Shown here one piece after another: positions 55,047 to 63,782 of a stretch of DNA of 64,000 nt. This DNA comes from Streptomyces hygroscopicus (GTDB taxonomy: Bacteria; Actinomycetota; Actinomycetes; Streptomycetales; Streptomycetaceae). The notes beneath the pieces are model-generated. The model did not search any database. It saw nothing but the letters and a program-made list of their open reading frames with translations, and was not told the origin of the DNA. A program made the translations under genes and the position numbers. Positions within the stretch are counted from its first letter, which is position 1, and every line of letters begins with the position of its first letter. The stretch is from positions 2,418,001 through 2,482,000 of the forward strand of contig CP018627.1 in NCBI GenBank assembly GCA_002021875.1, read 5' to 3'.

Positions 55047-55679
55047 CCCTGAGGTCGTGGCGATGGCCCTGGCGCCGGTCCCGACCCCGGAGGTCATGTG
55101 GCGCAAGCCGCCCGTGCTCGCGATCGCCGCGGTCCCGGGGACGGCGCTCGGCCGCCTCGGCAAGCCGTCGACCGCGTCGCCGGCGGCGTGGGCCACGGCA
55201 GGTGCCGCCATCCGGAAGTTGCACGACGCGCCGTTGCCACCGTGGCCCGGCCGGAGCCTTGACGAGTTGGCGGCGGATCTCGAGGGCGAGTGCGAGTGGC
55301 TCGTGACGAACGGTGTCCTGCCTGCCGACCTGGTCACTCGCAACCGGCCAGGTCGCCGAGGCCGCGCTCCGGCCGTGGACTCCGGCGTCCACGCACGGCG
55401 ACCTGAAGATCACTCACGTGTTCATCGACGGGGACGAGATCACTGGCATCATCGACTGGTCCGAGAGGGGCCGGGGTGATGCTCTGTTCGACCTCGCCAC
55501 CTTGACGCTCGGGAGACCTCGGCGACGTCGTCGCCGGCTATGGCACCGACGTCGACCTCGACGTGACCCGCGCGTGGTGGTCGTTGCGAAGCCTGCTGGC
55601 GGTGCGCTGGCTGGTCGAGCACACGGCTTCGACCCGTCCGCGCCGGGCTGCTGTCGACGTGTTGAGCTCCCGGCTGTGA
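55047..55679 (+). pseudogene. APH-family phosphotransferase, 3' part
   Basis: Reads ALAPVPTPEVMWRKPPVLAI, SPAAWATAGAAIRKLHDAPL, LVTNGVLPADLVTRNR, then after a small indel AEAALRPWTPASTHGDLKIT (catalytic HGDL) and IDGDEITGIIDWSERGRGDA (metal-binding IIDW). Beyond LATLTLGR several further shifts occur, to GYGTDVDLDVTRAWWSLRSL, WLVEH and a stop at 55679. Kinase motifs remain, but the gene is split and frameshifted. Confidence 0.8.
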
Positions 55680-55857
55680 GGCTGCGCGGGCCCGACTGCT
55701 ACGAGTCCGTTCTGACGCATCGAGCAGGCCATCTCCTGGGGCGCATCGCCTGCCCTTACTCACTCTGCTGCGCATGTCGCTGGGGTGTGCGGGGTGACCG
55801 TGTCGGGGGCCGGCAGTTGCGAGGTGACGTTGGGGTGTCAGGTCTCCCGGTGCCCGC

Positions 55858-57201
55858 TCAGAACAGTGCCAGGCCCTCGCCGCTGGTGTCCGCGATGACT
55901 GGTCGGAACTGGGCGGGGAGTCCGTCCAGGCGGTCAGGACCGGCCGCGGCGGCCACGGCAGGGGCCGTCTCGGCCAACCAGAGACGAAACCGCTCGGCGG
56001 CTTCGCGGTAGGGGACTTGCGCCAGGACACGGTGCTCGCCGGAGGGGCAGAAATCGACGGCGACAGTGAGCATGCACGAACGGGGCGCGTTCTGACTGCC
56101 AGTCCAGGACACGCGCAGGACACCGCAGGGCTCGCGTCCGCGGGGGGCGCGGTGGGTCGGGCGCAGCGATCGGCAGGCTATGTGGGCGGTCCATGCGGCG
56201 AGGTGCGGCAGGGGCAGGGTGGTGCGTGCGCGGCAGCCGGGGCAGCGGTGCCAGTGGCGAAGCCAGTCATCGGCGTCGGTGTGGAAGAGGCGCGTGTAGC
56301 GGTTCGCCACGCGGATGTCGTTGCTGTACAGGTAGTCGGGGCGTTCCTGTGTATTGCAGGACTGGCAGACAGGGGCGCGGACGTAGCCGTGTTCGTGACA
56401 GTGATCGAGCACGGTGGCGGGCGCGGTGCGGCAGACGGCGCACACCCACCCGGCCACCCTGCGGGAGGTACCGGGCTTCCTGCTGAGCACTGAGTACAGC
56501 TGGCCATCCAGCTCTCCGTCGTACGAGCGTGGTGAGGCAGTGGGGCCCTCGGAGCTCGTCGCCTGCCGACCGCCAAAGTCTCGGGCATGCCGGGGATGGG
56601 AGGGCGGCTCGGTGACGGCCGCGCTTGCCATGCGGGTCCGCGCCGCGTGCGCCCACTGTGTTTCGGTGTGCTCGGCCGCGTCGAGCAGCCTGACCACAGC
56701 GCGCGGCAGCCACCACGTCCGCTGCGTCCCGTCGCGGGTCCGCTCCACGAGTATCTGTCGCCAGTCGATCCCCGCCAGATGGGACGGCCGGCCGACTTCA
56801 CCTCGTGCTGCCCGCTCGGGGGCGCCCAGCTCCTGCAGTTCCCCCGTGATGCGCTGGCGCCAACGGAGCGGCGTTTCCTCGTCGCACTCCTGCCTCGGCG
56901 CCCCACGAAACGGACCGATGCGGACCAGGTCCTGCCGATCCATCCCCACCGCGCTCAGTTCCGCGGCCGCCCGGCGCACCTCAACCTCCGGAACATTCCA
57001 CTGACCGCCGCTCGCCCTCACCGTCGCCACCACATGGCCGCCGAGCAGGACGTACCCCACCCGGGCATGGGCAGGACAGCAGGTGAATGCCCCAGAAGCC
57101 GTCGGCACAGCACTGTCAGCCGTCAAATCGACCCACAGAGCGTCCGCGGCACCCAAGGTGATCAGGCCGTCCGTGTGACCGGGCATGACACGCTCTGACA
57201 T
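55858..57201 (-). CDS. endonuclease VII-like HNH protein
   Basis: A 447-residue protein from ATG 57201. The middle holds a zinc-bound HNH module: Cys254-Cys257 in GWVCAVC, the LDHCHEHGYVRAPVCQSCN block at residues 265-283 with catalytic Asp266/His267, and Cys279/Cys282. This is the hallmark of T4 recombination endonuclease VII proteins, which resolve branched DNA. The N-terminal 200 residues and the C-terminal region, with a second CPGC pair, are plasmid-type sequence without known domain. It ends the leftward operon; a role in processing transfer or replication intermediates is plausible. Confidence 0.85.
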   Translation of the reverse strand: MSERVMPGHTDGLITLGAADALWVDLTADSAVPTASGAFTCCPAHARVGYVLLGGHVVATVRASGGQWNVPEVEVRRAAAELSAVGMDRQDLVRIGPFRGAPRQECDEETPLRWRQRITGELQELGAPERAARGEVGRPSHLAGIDWRQILVERTRDGTQRTWWLPRAVVRLLDAAEHTETQWAHAARTRMASAAVTEPPSHPRHARDFGGRQATSSEGPTASPRSYDGELDGQLYSVLSRKPGTSRRVAGWVCAVCRTAPATVLDHCHEHGYVRAPVCQSCNTQERPDYLYSNDIRVANRYTRLFHTDADDWLRHWHRCPGCRARTTLPLPHLAAWTAHIACRSLRPTHRAPRGREPCGVLRVSWTGSQNAPRSCMLTVAVDFCPSGEHRVLAQVPYREAAERFRLWLAETAPAVAAAAGPDRLDGLPAQFRPVIADTSGEGLALF

Positions 57202-57449
57202 ACCGACAGGCTAACGGCTTGCAACCCGGCAACGGGTTCCAAACGCCTCGGTCAGCCGGGCCGCCGCCCACGCCGCATCTGCCGTGGAAGACCCCGAGAC
57301 CGCTGGACGCGCCGCAGAAATCCTGGAACAGCTCGTCGAGATCATCCACGGCAAGACCAGACCCGTTGACTCTCCCAATGGCATGCATGGAAAAGGCCCT
57401 GTCAGCGGCCGTCGTGCAAGCCGCTGACAGAGCTCCTCGAGTGATCGCG

Positions 57450-57944
57450 TTACCGGCCACCGCATCCTGCGTGTCCGCAGCCGCCGCAGGAGCCGCCGCT
57501 GTTGCACGCGCACGGGCAGGGGTTTACCCGTCGGCGGCTTGCCGTGAGGGCGTCGGTGCGCTGCTGGGGCAGGGAGACGGTGGGCGGTGTGGTGGGACGG
57601 TCGGGGTTGGCGCGGTGGGCTGCGGTGTCCAGCAGGCGCAGCCGTGCCGGGTAGGGGCGTTGGTCGAGGCGGGATAGGTAGTGCGGGAGGGTGGGATCGG
57701 TTAGGCCGGTGAGCTGCCATCCGGCGGCGTTGATCAGGTGGCAGGCGGCCTCTGCTTCGAGCCACGCGGCGTGGTGGGGTGAGACGCGGGTGGCGTGCTT
57801 GTTGCAGACGCTTTCGGTCGCGGTGTTCAGCAGGCTCGCGAGCGCGGATCGTGCGCTGACGGCGTCGCGCATGAGGAGGCGTTGACTTTGGGTGAGGATC
57901 TTGTGGACCAGGGCGCGGTGGTGGTGGAGGTCAGGCGTCGTCAT
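57450..57944 (-). CDS. small protein with cysteine-rich C-terminus
   Basis: A 164-residue protein from ATG 57944 (AAAGGAA upstream). The body is helical (LVHKILTQSQRLLMRDAVSA, RSALASLLNTATESVCNKHA, AAWLEAEAACHLINAAGWQL). The last 20 residues are striking: CPCACNSGGSCGGCGHAGCG, with six Cys and one His, a probable metal site. No known family. It lies 249 bp upstream of the endonuclease VII-like gene in the same direction and may be part of that operon. Confidence 0.65.
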   Translation of the reverse strand: MTTPDLHHHRALVHKILTQSQRLLMRDAVSARSALASLLNTATESVCNKHATRVSPHHAAWLEAEAACHLINAAGWQLTGLTDPTLPHYLSRLDQRPYPARLRLLDTAAHRANPDRPTTPPTVSLPQQRTDALTASRRRVNPCPCACNSGGSCGGCGHAGCGGR

Positions 57945-57972
57945 GGGGGCGGTTCCTTTCACCTGCTATCTG

Positions 57973-58002
57973 GTGCTGTCCCGCGCGTGCGCGCGGCAGC
58001 AC
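57973..58002 (-). terminator. intergenic hairpin
   Basis: GTGCTG-tc-CCGCGC and GCGCGGCAGCAC pair with a 2-nt bulge around a short loop. It stands between two leftward genes (58157 and 57944), so it may be an attenuator or partial terminator within the operon. Confidence 0.45.
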
Positions 58003-58156
58003 ATGGGGATGGTGAGGGGATGCGAGCTGCGGATTGCCACTGATGGCCCCGGCAGCCGCGTCGGGGCGCAGGTGCCCGGCGGACTGTTCATAGGCCGTGG
58101 CGGCTCGGGGTACAGCGGTGCCCTGCGGGAGGCGGCGAGTGCCGGGTAGATGCCTG

Positions 58157-58558
58157 CTATGCAGCGAGGAGGGCGAGTTTGTAGGCCTCGATGACCAGGT
58201 TGAGCTGGTTCATCTGTTGTACGTAGCGGGTGGCGTTCACATCGATGGCGCGGCTGGTGTGCTGCAGGGATCCGAGCGGGACGGCCTCGGCCTGGTTCGC
58301 GTGGGCTGGGACGTGGCGTACGTGGTCGCAGGTGTTCCTTGCGTAGTAGCGCAGTTCGGCGTGGAGGCGGTCGGTCTCTTGTGCGGTGGTCCAGAGCAGT
58401 TCGGCCAGGGGCCCCAGCGCGGTGTCGGTGAGGCGGCGGTGGCGGCGTAGCGTTGCGTAGCCGTCGTTGCCCAGGGCGGTGCGCAGGGTGGTTTCGCCGG
58501 GACCGGTGTAGGTGGATGGGCTGGTGTGGGACCGTGGGCTGCTGAGGGGACTGTCCAT
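58157..58558 (-). CDS. hypothetical plasmid protein
   Basis: A 133-residue soluble protein from ATG 58558 (AAAGGGCG upstream). It is mostly helical: TDTALGPLAELLWTTAQETD, RLHAELRYYARNTCDHVRHV, NATRYVQQMNQLNLVIEAYK. No family recognised. It lies 25 bp after the stop of the next gene upstream, so the two are co-transcribed. Confidence 0.65.
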   Translation of the reverse strand: MDSPLSSPRSHTSPSTYTGPGETTLRTALGNDGYATLRRHRRLTDTALGPLAELLWTTAQETDRLHAELRYYARNTCDHVRHVPAHANQAEAVPLGSLQHTSRAIDVNATRYVQQMNQLNLVIEAYKLALLAA

Positions 58559-58583
58559 GGGGGCGCCCTTTCGCTTGGGGGGC

Positions 58584-59054
58584 TTACGCCGCGCCGTAGC
58601 GGCAGGTCGGGGCGTGTCCCTCGTCGGTGTCGAAGGTGTCGGGGTAGGTGGCCGGGGTCGGGCCGTTGCTGAGTGGGGCTGGTCCGGTGGCCAGGTGAGT
58701 GCCGAGGTCGGCGAGGTGGCGGACGGCGGCCAGCGGTACGGGCGCGGCGCACACGGGACAGGGGCCGAGGAGTTCGAAGGCCTCGTCCTCGTAGAGGGGG
58801 TAGCGGGCGAGGAAGGTGTATTGGGTATTGGTGGTCGGGCAGGTGGCGATGGCCAGGAGGGGTTCGCCGGGTGTGGTGCGGCGCTTGCTGTCCGGGGTGA
58901 TGGTGATGTGCTGGAGGCTGAGGCCGAGGGTGCTGGCGAGGCGCACGGCGGTGCGGGCGTGGTCGGCACCGCGGTGGGGTCCGTATTCGCTGGCGGCGGC
59001 GGTCTGCTGGATGAAGGCGGAGGCTGCCTGGGCTTGTTCGGCGATGGAGGTCAT
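58584..59054 (-). CDS. hypothetical plasmid protein with CxxC motif
   Basis: A 156-residue protein with a strong AAGGAG site before ATG 59054. Helical start (AEQAQAASAFIQQTAAASEY), then strands (LSLQHITITPDSKRRTTPGE, YTFLARYPLYEDEAFELLGP) and a zinc-ribbon-like GPCPVCAAPVPLAAVRHLAD. The ending is acidic, with a final Cys. No family known. It lies between the DUF317 gene and the 58157 gene in the leftward operon. Confidence 0.68.
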   Translation of the reverse strand: MTSIAEQAQAASAFIQQTAAASEYGPHRGADHARTAVRLASTLGLSLQHITITPDSKRRTTPGEPLLAIATCPTTNTQYTFLARYPLYEDEAFELLGPCPVCAAPVPLAAVRHLADLGTHLATGPAPLSNGPTPATYPDTFDTDEGHAPTCRYGAA

Positions 59055-59156
59055 GGGCGGTGTTCTCCTTGTGACCCGGTGCTGGCGGTGGCGGCTTGGT
59101 GTGGTGCCGGGAGGTGGCTCGGGTGGGTGGCGGTCAGGTTGGGCGGATGGAGGTGT

Positions 59157-59876
59157 TCAGGGGCACCGGGTGACGGTCAGTGCGCCGACCTCAGGGTCGG
59201 GGAGGGAGTGGCGCGGGACTGGTGTCGGGTCGGTGAGGGCGCGGCATAGGGCGGCCATCAGGTGGGTTGGGGTGGCCGGGGAGGCTACGGCGACCCACAG
59301 CACCATGGCGTCGGCGGCGCGGCGGGCGGCGCACAGCCAGTTCGCTCCGCCCTTCCCGGTGGTGCTGGGGACGGTGGCGGTGATGACAACGGCCTGCTCG
59401 TTGGGGGTGTACCAGGAGTCGTCTTGGCGGCCGATGTCGCGGATCCATCCGGCTGTGGCGAGTGCCTCGGTGGCCTTGTGGGCGGATTGGGACAACAGCA
59501 GGTAGCGCGGACCGTCTTCGGGGGTGGGCCCGGGGGTGTCGTCGGCCACGGCGGCGGCGAATGCGGCGGTGATTTCGGGTGGGGTGTCGTGGGAGAACCA
59601 CGCAGTCCAGGTCACACGTGCGGCGGAGTAGGCACTGGCCGTGAACTCCCAGGCCATCAAAGGCTTCCCGGGGTGCACGGCACGGCTGTGGAGATGGCGC
59701 GCGTGGCGCTGTCCGCTGGGGTCGCGGTAGTCGGTGTGGCACGGCTCGCGGGTGGCCTTCCATCCGGCTGCCAGGAGCACGTCGTCAGCTGTGGTCACAG
59801 CGGCGGGGTCGGGCCCTGCGAGGTAACGGGGCGAGATCAGATAGCGCGGTGCGCTGGGGCGATTCCGGTTCTGCAT
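59157..59876 (-). CDS. DUF317 (SPDY-type) plasmid protein
   Basis: A 239-residue protein from ATG 59876 (GGAG 7 nt upstream). Two related halves: YLISPRYLAGPDPAAVTTAD, LMAWEFTASAYSAARVTWTA and WFSHDTPPEITAAFAAAVAD, then a second weaker unit with LATAGWIRDIGRQDDSWYTP and AMVLWVAVASPATPTHLMAA. This is the DUF317 repeat common on Streptomyces plasmids and integrative elements, function unknown. It follows one of the two shared promoter modules. Confidence 0.85.
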   Translation of the reverse strand: MQNRNRPSAPRYLISPRYLAGPDPAAVTTADDVLLAAGWKATREPCHTDYRDPSGQRHARHLHSRAVHPGKPLMAWEFTASAYSAARVTWTAWFSHDTPPEITAAFAAAVADDTPGPTPEDGPRYLLLSQSAHKATEALATAGWIRDIGRQDDSWYTPNEQAVVITATVPSTTGKGGANWLCAARRAADAMVLWVAVASPATPTHLMAALCRALTDPTPVPRHSLPDPEVGALTVTRCP

Positions 59877-60052
59877 GATGAACTCCTGCCGGGGTATCGG
59901 GTGGGGGATCTGTGCTGTCGGCGTCGTTTCGGGCTGTGAGGTATTCGGGGTCCCGCCGCTCCGGTCACCGGAATGGCACTGTTCTGCGCCGATCGCTGCT
60001 GGCGTCGACTTGGGAATGCGTCGCGGCATGTGGCGTGATGGTGATGTGACAT
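59837..60052 (-). CDS. possible small basic protein
   Basis: A 71-residue frame from ATG 60052 with a strong AAGGAG site 9 nt upstream, starting MSHHHHATCRDAFPSRRQQR. It is rich in Arg, Ser and Pro, and its end overlaps the DUF317 start in another frame. The ribosome site is better than many nearby, but the composition is that of a shadow frame. It could be a leader peptide. Confidence 0.35.
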   Translation of the reverse strand: MSHHHHATCRDAFPSRRQQRSAQNSAIPVTGAAGPRIPHSPKRRRQHRSPTRYPGRSSSCRTGIAPAHRAI

Positions 60053-60325
60053 GAGCTGTCGCTCCTTGTGAATGGAATAGGGAAATCGGGGGCGGCGTGT
60101 TGTCATCCGGTCGTCGGGGCGGACCAGCAGGCCTTCGGCTGGGACCTCTGCCAAGGCTGCTGGGCACGTCAGGTGACACTTAGCTTGCGGCTTCCTTTGA
60201 GACCGCCCCTGAATCCGCATTCGGCCGCACCTCCCACCGCCCAGCCTCATGGGCACATGTCACCCATAGCGGCTTCTTCGCGTTAATTCTCTGCAGATTT
60301 CCGATTCCGGCCATTGCTGGGAATG

Positions 60326-60404
60326 CGACCAATGTAGCTCGATATTGGAAATGGGTCGACATTGATGGCGGCTGCGAATTGCTGGAATTATCGCGAATTC
60401 ACGA
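60326..60404 (-). promoter_or_regulatory. shared promoter/operator module, copy 1
   Basis: CGACCAATGTAGCTCGA at 60326-60342 (on the minus strand it contains a TACATT -10-like box), then 33 nt, then three AATT boxes at 60377, 60386 and 60396 with Gs before them, ending TCACGAC. The same module with identical spacing lies at 63783-63861. It precedes the DUF317 gene set. Confidence 0.7.
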
Positions 60405-60584
60405 CCGTATCCGAGGGGCATTCCACGGCTGGGTGACGCATAGTGTCGTCGGGTGTGCGGCGTCCGGCGGGTGCCAGGTTCGACCGGTCATGCAACGGGC
60501 GCGAGGTTCCGGGTGGGGTCGGCGCCCCGGCCCGGTGGGGCCGGGGGCGTGTGCGGTCCGGTGCGGGTGGTGCGGTGGGGGTGG

Positions 60585-62393
60585 CTATCGGGTGGTGGTG
60601 AGGGCGGTGGTCGCGGCTTTGGCGATCGCGGTGATGGCCTGGGCGGGGTGGGTCAGTTCCAGCGGCGTGGCGCCCGGCAGCGGGCACGGATCGGGGGCGA
60701 AGGCGAGCCATAGCACCGCGCATCCGGCGTCCTTCAGGGTGGTGATGCGTTGGGCGGCGCGGGCGGCTTCGTCGGGGTGGTAGTAGCCGTCGGAGGCGAT
60801 GACCAGCAGGCGGCCCGTTCCGGGCTGGGTGAGGGCGAGCCCGGCACAGAGGGCGTCGATAGCCTCGGCGAGGCTGTGTCCCAGCCCCCTGGCCTCGAAG
60901 CGGGTGACCCTGGTGGGGGCGCGGCCGGGGGCGGTGATGGCGGTCAGGGCCCGGTCGTAAGCCACGGTGGCGGTGCGTGAGTCGGGGTCGGTCAGTGCGG
61001 TGGCTTTGGCCAGGATCCAGGCGGCCGAGGCGATCGGGTCTGCTGCGGCGTTCATGGATCCGGACACGTCGACCGCGATCCCCACGCGCAGTGGCGGTGT
61101 GGGATTGGGGCGGCGCAGGGTCCGGGTCCAGGGTGTGGCCGTGGGGGTGGCTCCGGCCGCCTTCTGGGCCTCCCGGGCGAGAGCCTGGCGCATGTTGAGG
61201 CGACCGGGCGGGGCGGCCGAGGCGGTGTGGGTGGTGGTGCGTTCGCGGTAGGCGGCGGCCCGCAGAGCCTTGGCGAGCTGTCCGGCGGCGGCCTTCTCAC
61301 TTGCGGTCGGCAGCCGGGTGCCGGTCACCGGGGATGGGGTGTTGCCCTTACGGGGTTTGCCGGGTGTGAACGGTCGCGCTCCGGGCGAGAAGACCCGTTC
61401 CGCCGTTTTGGCCGCTTGCCGTTCGTGGGTGGCCTGGGCGGCTTTCGCCTCGGCCCGGGCGGTTCGGGCGGCGGCGACCCGTGCCTGCGCGGCGGCCTGC
61501 GTGGCCTCGTTCGCCTGCACCCGTACCGTCACTTTCCCGATGGCCTCGGCGAGTTCACCCCGTGGGCCGCCGCCGGTGGGTTCGGGTGCGGTGGCTGGCG
61601 TGCCCAGTGCTTGGCACCAGGCATGCGCGTGATCCAGCATGCCGGGCGCGTCGTCGTCGGCGGTGGCGTGGGCCGCCGTCCAGATCTGGGTGAGGGTGTC
61701 CAGCAGGTCGGGACCGAGGATGCTGGTGACGGCCTGTTCGAGGGGTTCGGTTTCGTCCGGGTCGAGGATTCCGGCATCCCTGCGGGCGAGGATCAGACCG
61801 GCGGCCCGGGCGGCCTGCCAGCGGTTGCTAGGGGTCTGGGCGGTGATGTCGGCGAGGATGAGGGTGTGGGCGGCCGATCGCAGGAACGGGCGGTCGGCGG
61901 GGCGGCGGGTGAGATGAGCGCGTTCGGCGCGGGACTCCTCCAACAGCTGTGCCGCCCTGTCCAGCGCGGTCCCGCGCAGGTTGGGCGGGGTGGTCCAGAT
62001 ACTGTGCGCGGCATGCGCGGCCTCGTGGACCAGGACTCCCCAGGCGGCCGGGTAGCGTTCCTCATCACCGCGTCGTTCGGGGTTGATGGTGGCCGGTGGC
62101 AGCGGGGCGAAGAGGGCGGCATCGATCTCCAGCTCGGCCGTGGTGGGGTAGAAGGCCCCCGGGGCGCCGGAGCGGGTGCCGTGCTGGCAAGTGACGATCA
62201 CGTCCTTCCGGTCCGCGAGTTCGGGGAGCCGTCCGGTCAGGGCTGCGGCGATCCGGATCCATTGCCCGGCCTGCGCGGCCGGACCGGGTTCGAACGGCGG
62301 GCCGCCATCGTCCTCCCACCTCGCCTGGGCCCATTCGGCCTCGGACAGTGCGGGCGGCTGGTGCTGTACGTGGGCTGTGGTCTGCGCGGGCAT
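60585..62393 (-). CDS. VWA-domain protein with HExxH metallopeptidase-like N-terminus
   Basis: A 602-residue soluble protein from ATG 62393. Near residue 120 is VLVHEAAHAAHSIW (HEAAH at 123-127), with a later LLEESRAERAH glutamate as likely third zinc ligand, so the N-terminal part resembles a zinc metallopeptidase. A central Ala/Arg-rich coiled coil (residues 290-340) follows. Residues about 436-595 form a von Willebrand A domain with the MIDAS motif DVSGSMN at 442-448 and IASDGYYHPDE. It lies 70 bp after the AAA+ gene on the same strand. MoxR/CobS ATPases typically act with such VWA partners to remodel a target. Confidence 0.85.
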   Translation of the reverse strand: MPAQTTAHVQHQPPALSEAEWAQARWEDDGGPPFEPGPAAQAGQWIRIAAALTGRLPELADRKDVIVTCQHGTRSGAPGAFYPTTAELEIDAALFAPLPPATINPERRGDEERYPAAWGVLVHEAAHAAHSIWTTPPNLRGTALDRAAQLLEESRAERAHLTRRPADRPFLRSAAHTLILADITAQTPSNRWQAARAAGLILARRDAGILDPDETEPLEQAVTSILGPDLLDTLTQIWTAAHATADDDAPGMLDHAHAWCQALGTPATAPEPTGGGPRGELAEAIGKVTVRVQANEATQAAAQARVAAARTARAEAKAAQATHERQAAKTAERVFSPGARPFTPGKPRKGNTPSPVTGTRLPTASEKAAAGQLAKALRAAAYRERTTTHTASAAPPGRLNMRQALAREAQKAAGATPTATPWTRTLRRPNPTPPLRVGIAVDVSGSMNAAADPIASAAWILAKATALTDPDSRTATVAYDRALTAITAPGRAPTRVTRFEARGLGHSLAEAIDALCAGLALTQPGTGRLLVIASDGYYHPDEAARAAQRITTLKDAGCAVLWLAFAPDPCPLPGATPLELTHPAQAITAIAKAATTALTTTR

Positions 62394-62462
62394 GGCGGAT
62401 CGGTCCCTTTCCGTAGGCGTCGGGGGTGCGTGGGGTGGTGGCCGATGGGCCGCAGGTGCGGG

Positions 62463-63671
62463 TCAGAGTTGGCGGCCCAGGGACAGGGCGGTCACCGGCT
62501 TGCCCAGGGCTTTGGTGACGATTTCGGCGACGGTGTCGCGGTCTTCGAGCGGGGCGATGCCGACCAGATTGGCGAAGGCCGCCTCGGCGCCCAGGACATC
62601 GGCGATCTTCTGAAACGAAATCAACTCGCGTAGTTGCGGCGCCCAGCCGACCTCCCCGGCCTGCTGACAGGTGGCCAGGTTCCTCGCGATCCGTACCGCT
62701 GTCCTGTTGATCTTCAAGGCGGTCGCCAGGTCGTAGTCCGACCCCACCTGGATCTGTACCGAGAACCGGCTGGCGAGGGCCTCGGTCAGCACCGCTCCGT
62801 GGACCCCGGGGTTGTGGCCCGCGATGACGTAGAAGCCCTCGGCGGCGGTGATCGTCTCGCCCTTGTGCGCCTTGACCTGGATCTGGCGCCGCCCGTCCAT
62901 CGCCGGATACAGCGCTGCCAGCACCTTCGGGGAGATCAGGGTCGCATCGTCCAGTAGCAGGGCCCGCCCCTCCTGCATGGCCGTCACCAACGGCCCGTAG
63001 ATGAACTCATAACCACCGTGCTGATCCTGGGTGTATTCCCCGATCAGGTCACCGACTGTTGTGTCACCGTCCCCGGCAACCGTGATCAGGTCCGGAAAGG
63101 CGGCCTCGATCAGCGAGGTCTTGCCCGTCCCCGGCGGACCGTAGAGCAACACCGGCACACCTGCCTCGCGCAGCCGCCGCAGCGCCTCGACATCGGGAAG
63201 GTTGGCCAGCGCCCGGGGGTGATACTGCTGCCCGTTCGGGCGGGTCACCGGCCCGGGCCGCCCACCCGGCGGACCAACGGCAGGCGTCGGCCGAGTGGTA
63301 GATGGCGGGGCCGGGGGCGTATGGGCCGGGTCGGGCGGCCTGGGTACTGTGGCCTGTGCGGCGGCTGCGGCAGTGGTCGCTGTTGCCCGGTACATACGGG
63401 GGTTGAAGCCGACTCGTACCGCTTCTCCTCGGCGCACGAGGGTTTCACACGCGTTACCGATCGCACCGCCGGAATGCCCCAGCATGTTGACCAGCTCCGT
63501 GACACTGAATTGCGCCCCCGGCGGGCCTCCGGCCAGGGCCTTCGCGATACGGGCCCGCAACTCGCCCGGGCGGGCCTTCCCGTTCACGGAGGCTGTGGAG
63601 GCCGACGGGCCTGCCGGAGGGTTCGGTGTGGCCGAGTTGGACGTCGGAGACAACTGAGCAGCACTGGTCAT
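62463..63671 (-). CDS. MoxR/CobS-like AAA+ ATPase with N-terminal winged helix
   Basis: A 402-residue protein from ATG 63671, chosen because AAAAGGA stands 9 nt upstream. Residues about 35-97 form a winged helix (ARPGELRARIAKALAGGPPG, HSGGAIGNACETLVRRGEAV) matching the C-terminal domain of the 52472 protein. Residues about 165-330 are the AAA+ module: Walker A LLYGPPGTGKTSL near 178, Walker B as ALLLDDAT with Asp in place of the usual Glu, VIAGHNPGVHGAVLTEALAS and SRF arginine finger. The C-terminal part is CobS/MoxR-like. It is followed by the VWA gene, its likely partner. Other roles for the fold exist. Confidence 0.9.
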   Translation of the reverse strand: MTSAAQLSPTSNSATPNPPAGPSASTASVNGKARPGELRARIAKALAGGPPGAQFSVTELVNMLGHSGGAIGNACETLVRRGEAVRVGFNPRMYRATATTAAAAAQATVPRPPDPAHTPPAPPSTTRPTPAVGPPGGRPGPVTRPNGQQYHPRALANLPDVEALRRLREAGVPVLLYGPPGTGKTSLIEAAFPDLITVAGDGDTTVGDLIGEYTQDQHGGYEFIYGPLVTAMQEGRALLLDDATLISPKVLAALYPAMDGRRQIQVKAHKGETITAAEGFYVIAGHNPGVHGAVLTEALASRFSVQIQVGSDYDLATALKINRTAVRIARNLATCQQAGEVGWAPQLRELISFQKIADVLGAEAAFANLVGIAPLEDRDTVAEIVTKALGKPVTALSLGRQL

Positions 63672-63782
63672 CGCGGTCATTCCTTTTCGCAGTTCCCGAG
63701 CCTTTTGGGCATACTCCACCTGTAATCCGTATTCAGGCGGACCCTGTTGGCCTGGATTTCTTTCCCGGAATTCCCGGGAACA

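Noticed and set aside
57202..57449. Plus-strand small frame ending at 57427 (EDPETAGRAAEILEQLVEI)
   Set aside because: The texture is plausible, but there is no ribosome site, no family and it opens just after a stop; not enough to call a gene.
61227..62633. 468-codon plus-strand frame opposite the VWA gene
   Set aside because: Antisense to HExxH and MIDAS motifs; low-complexity Gly-rich product.
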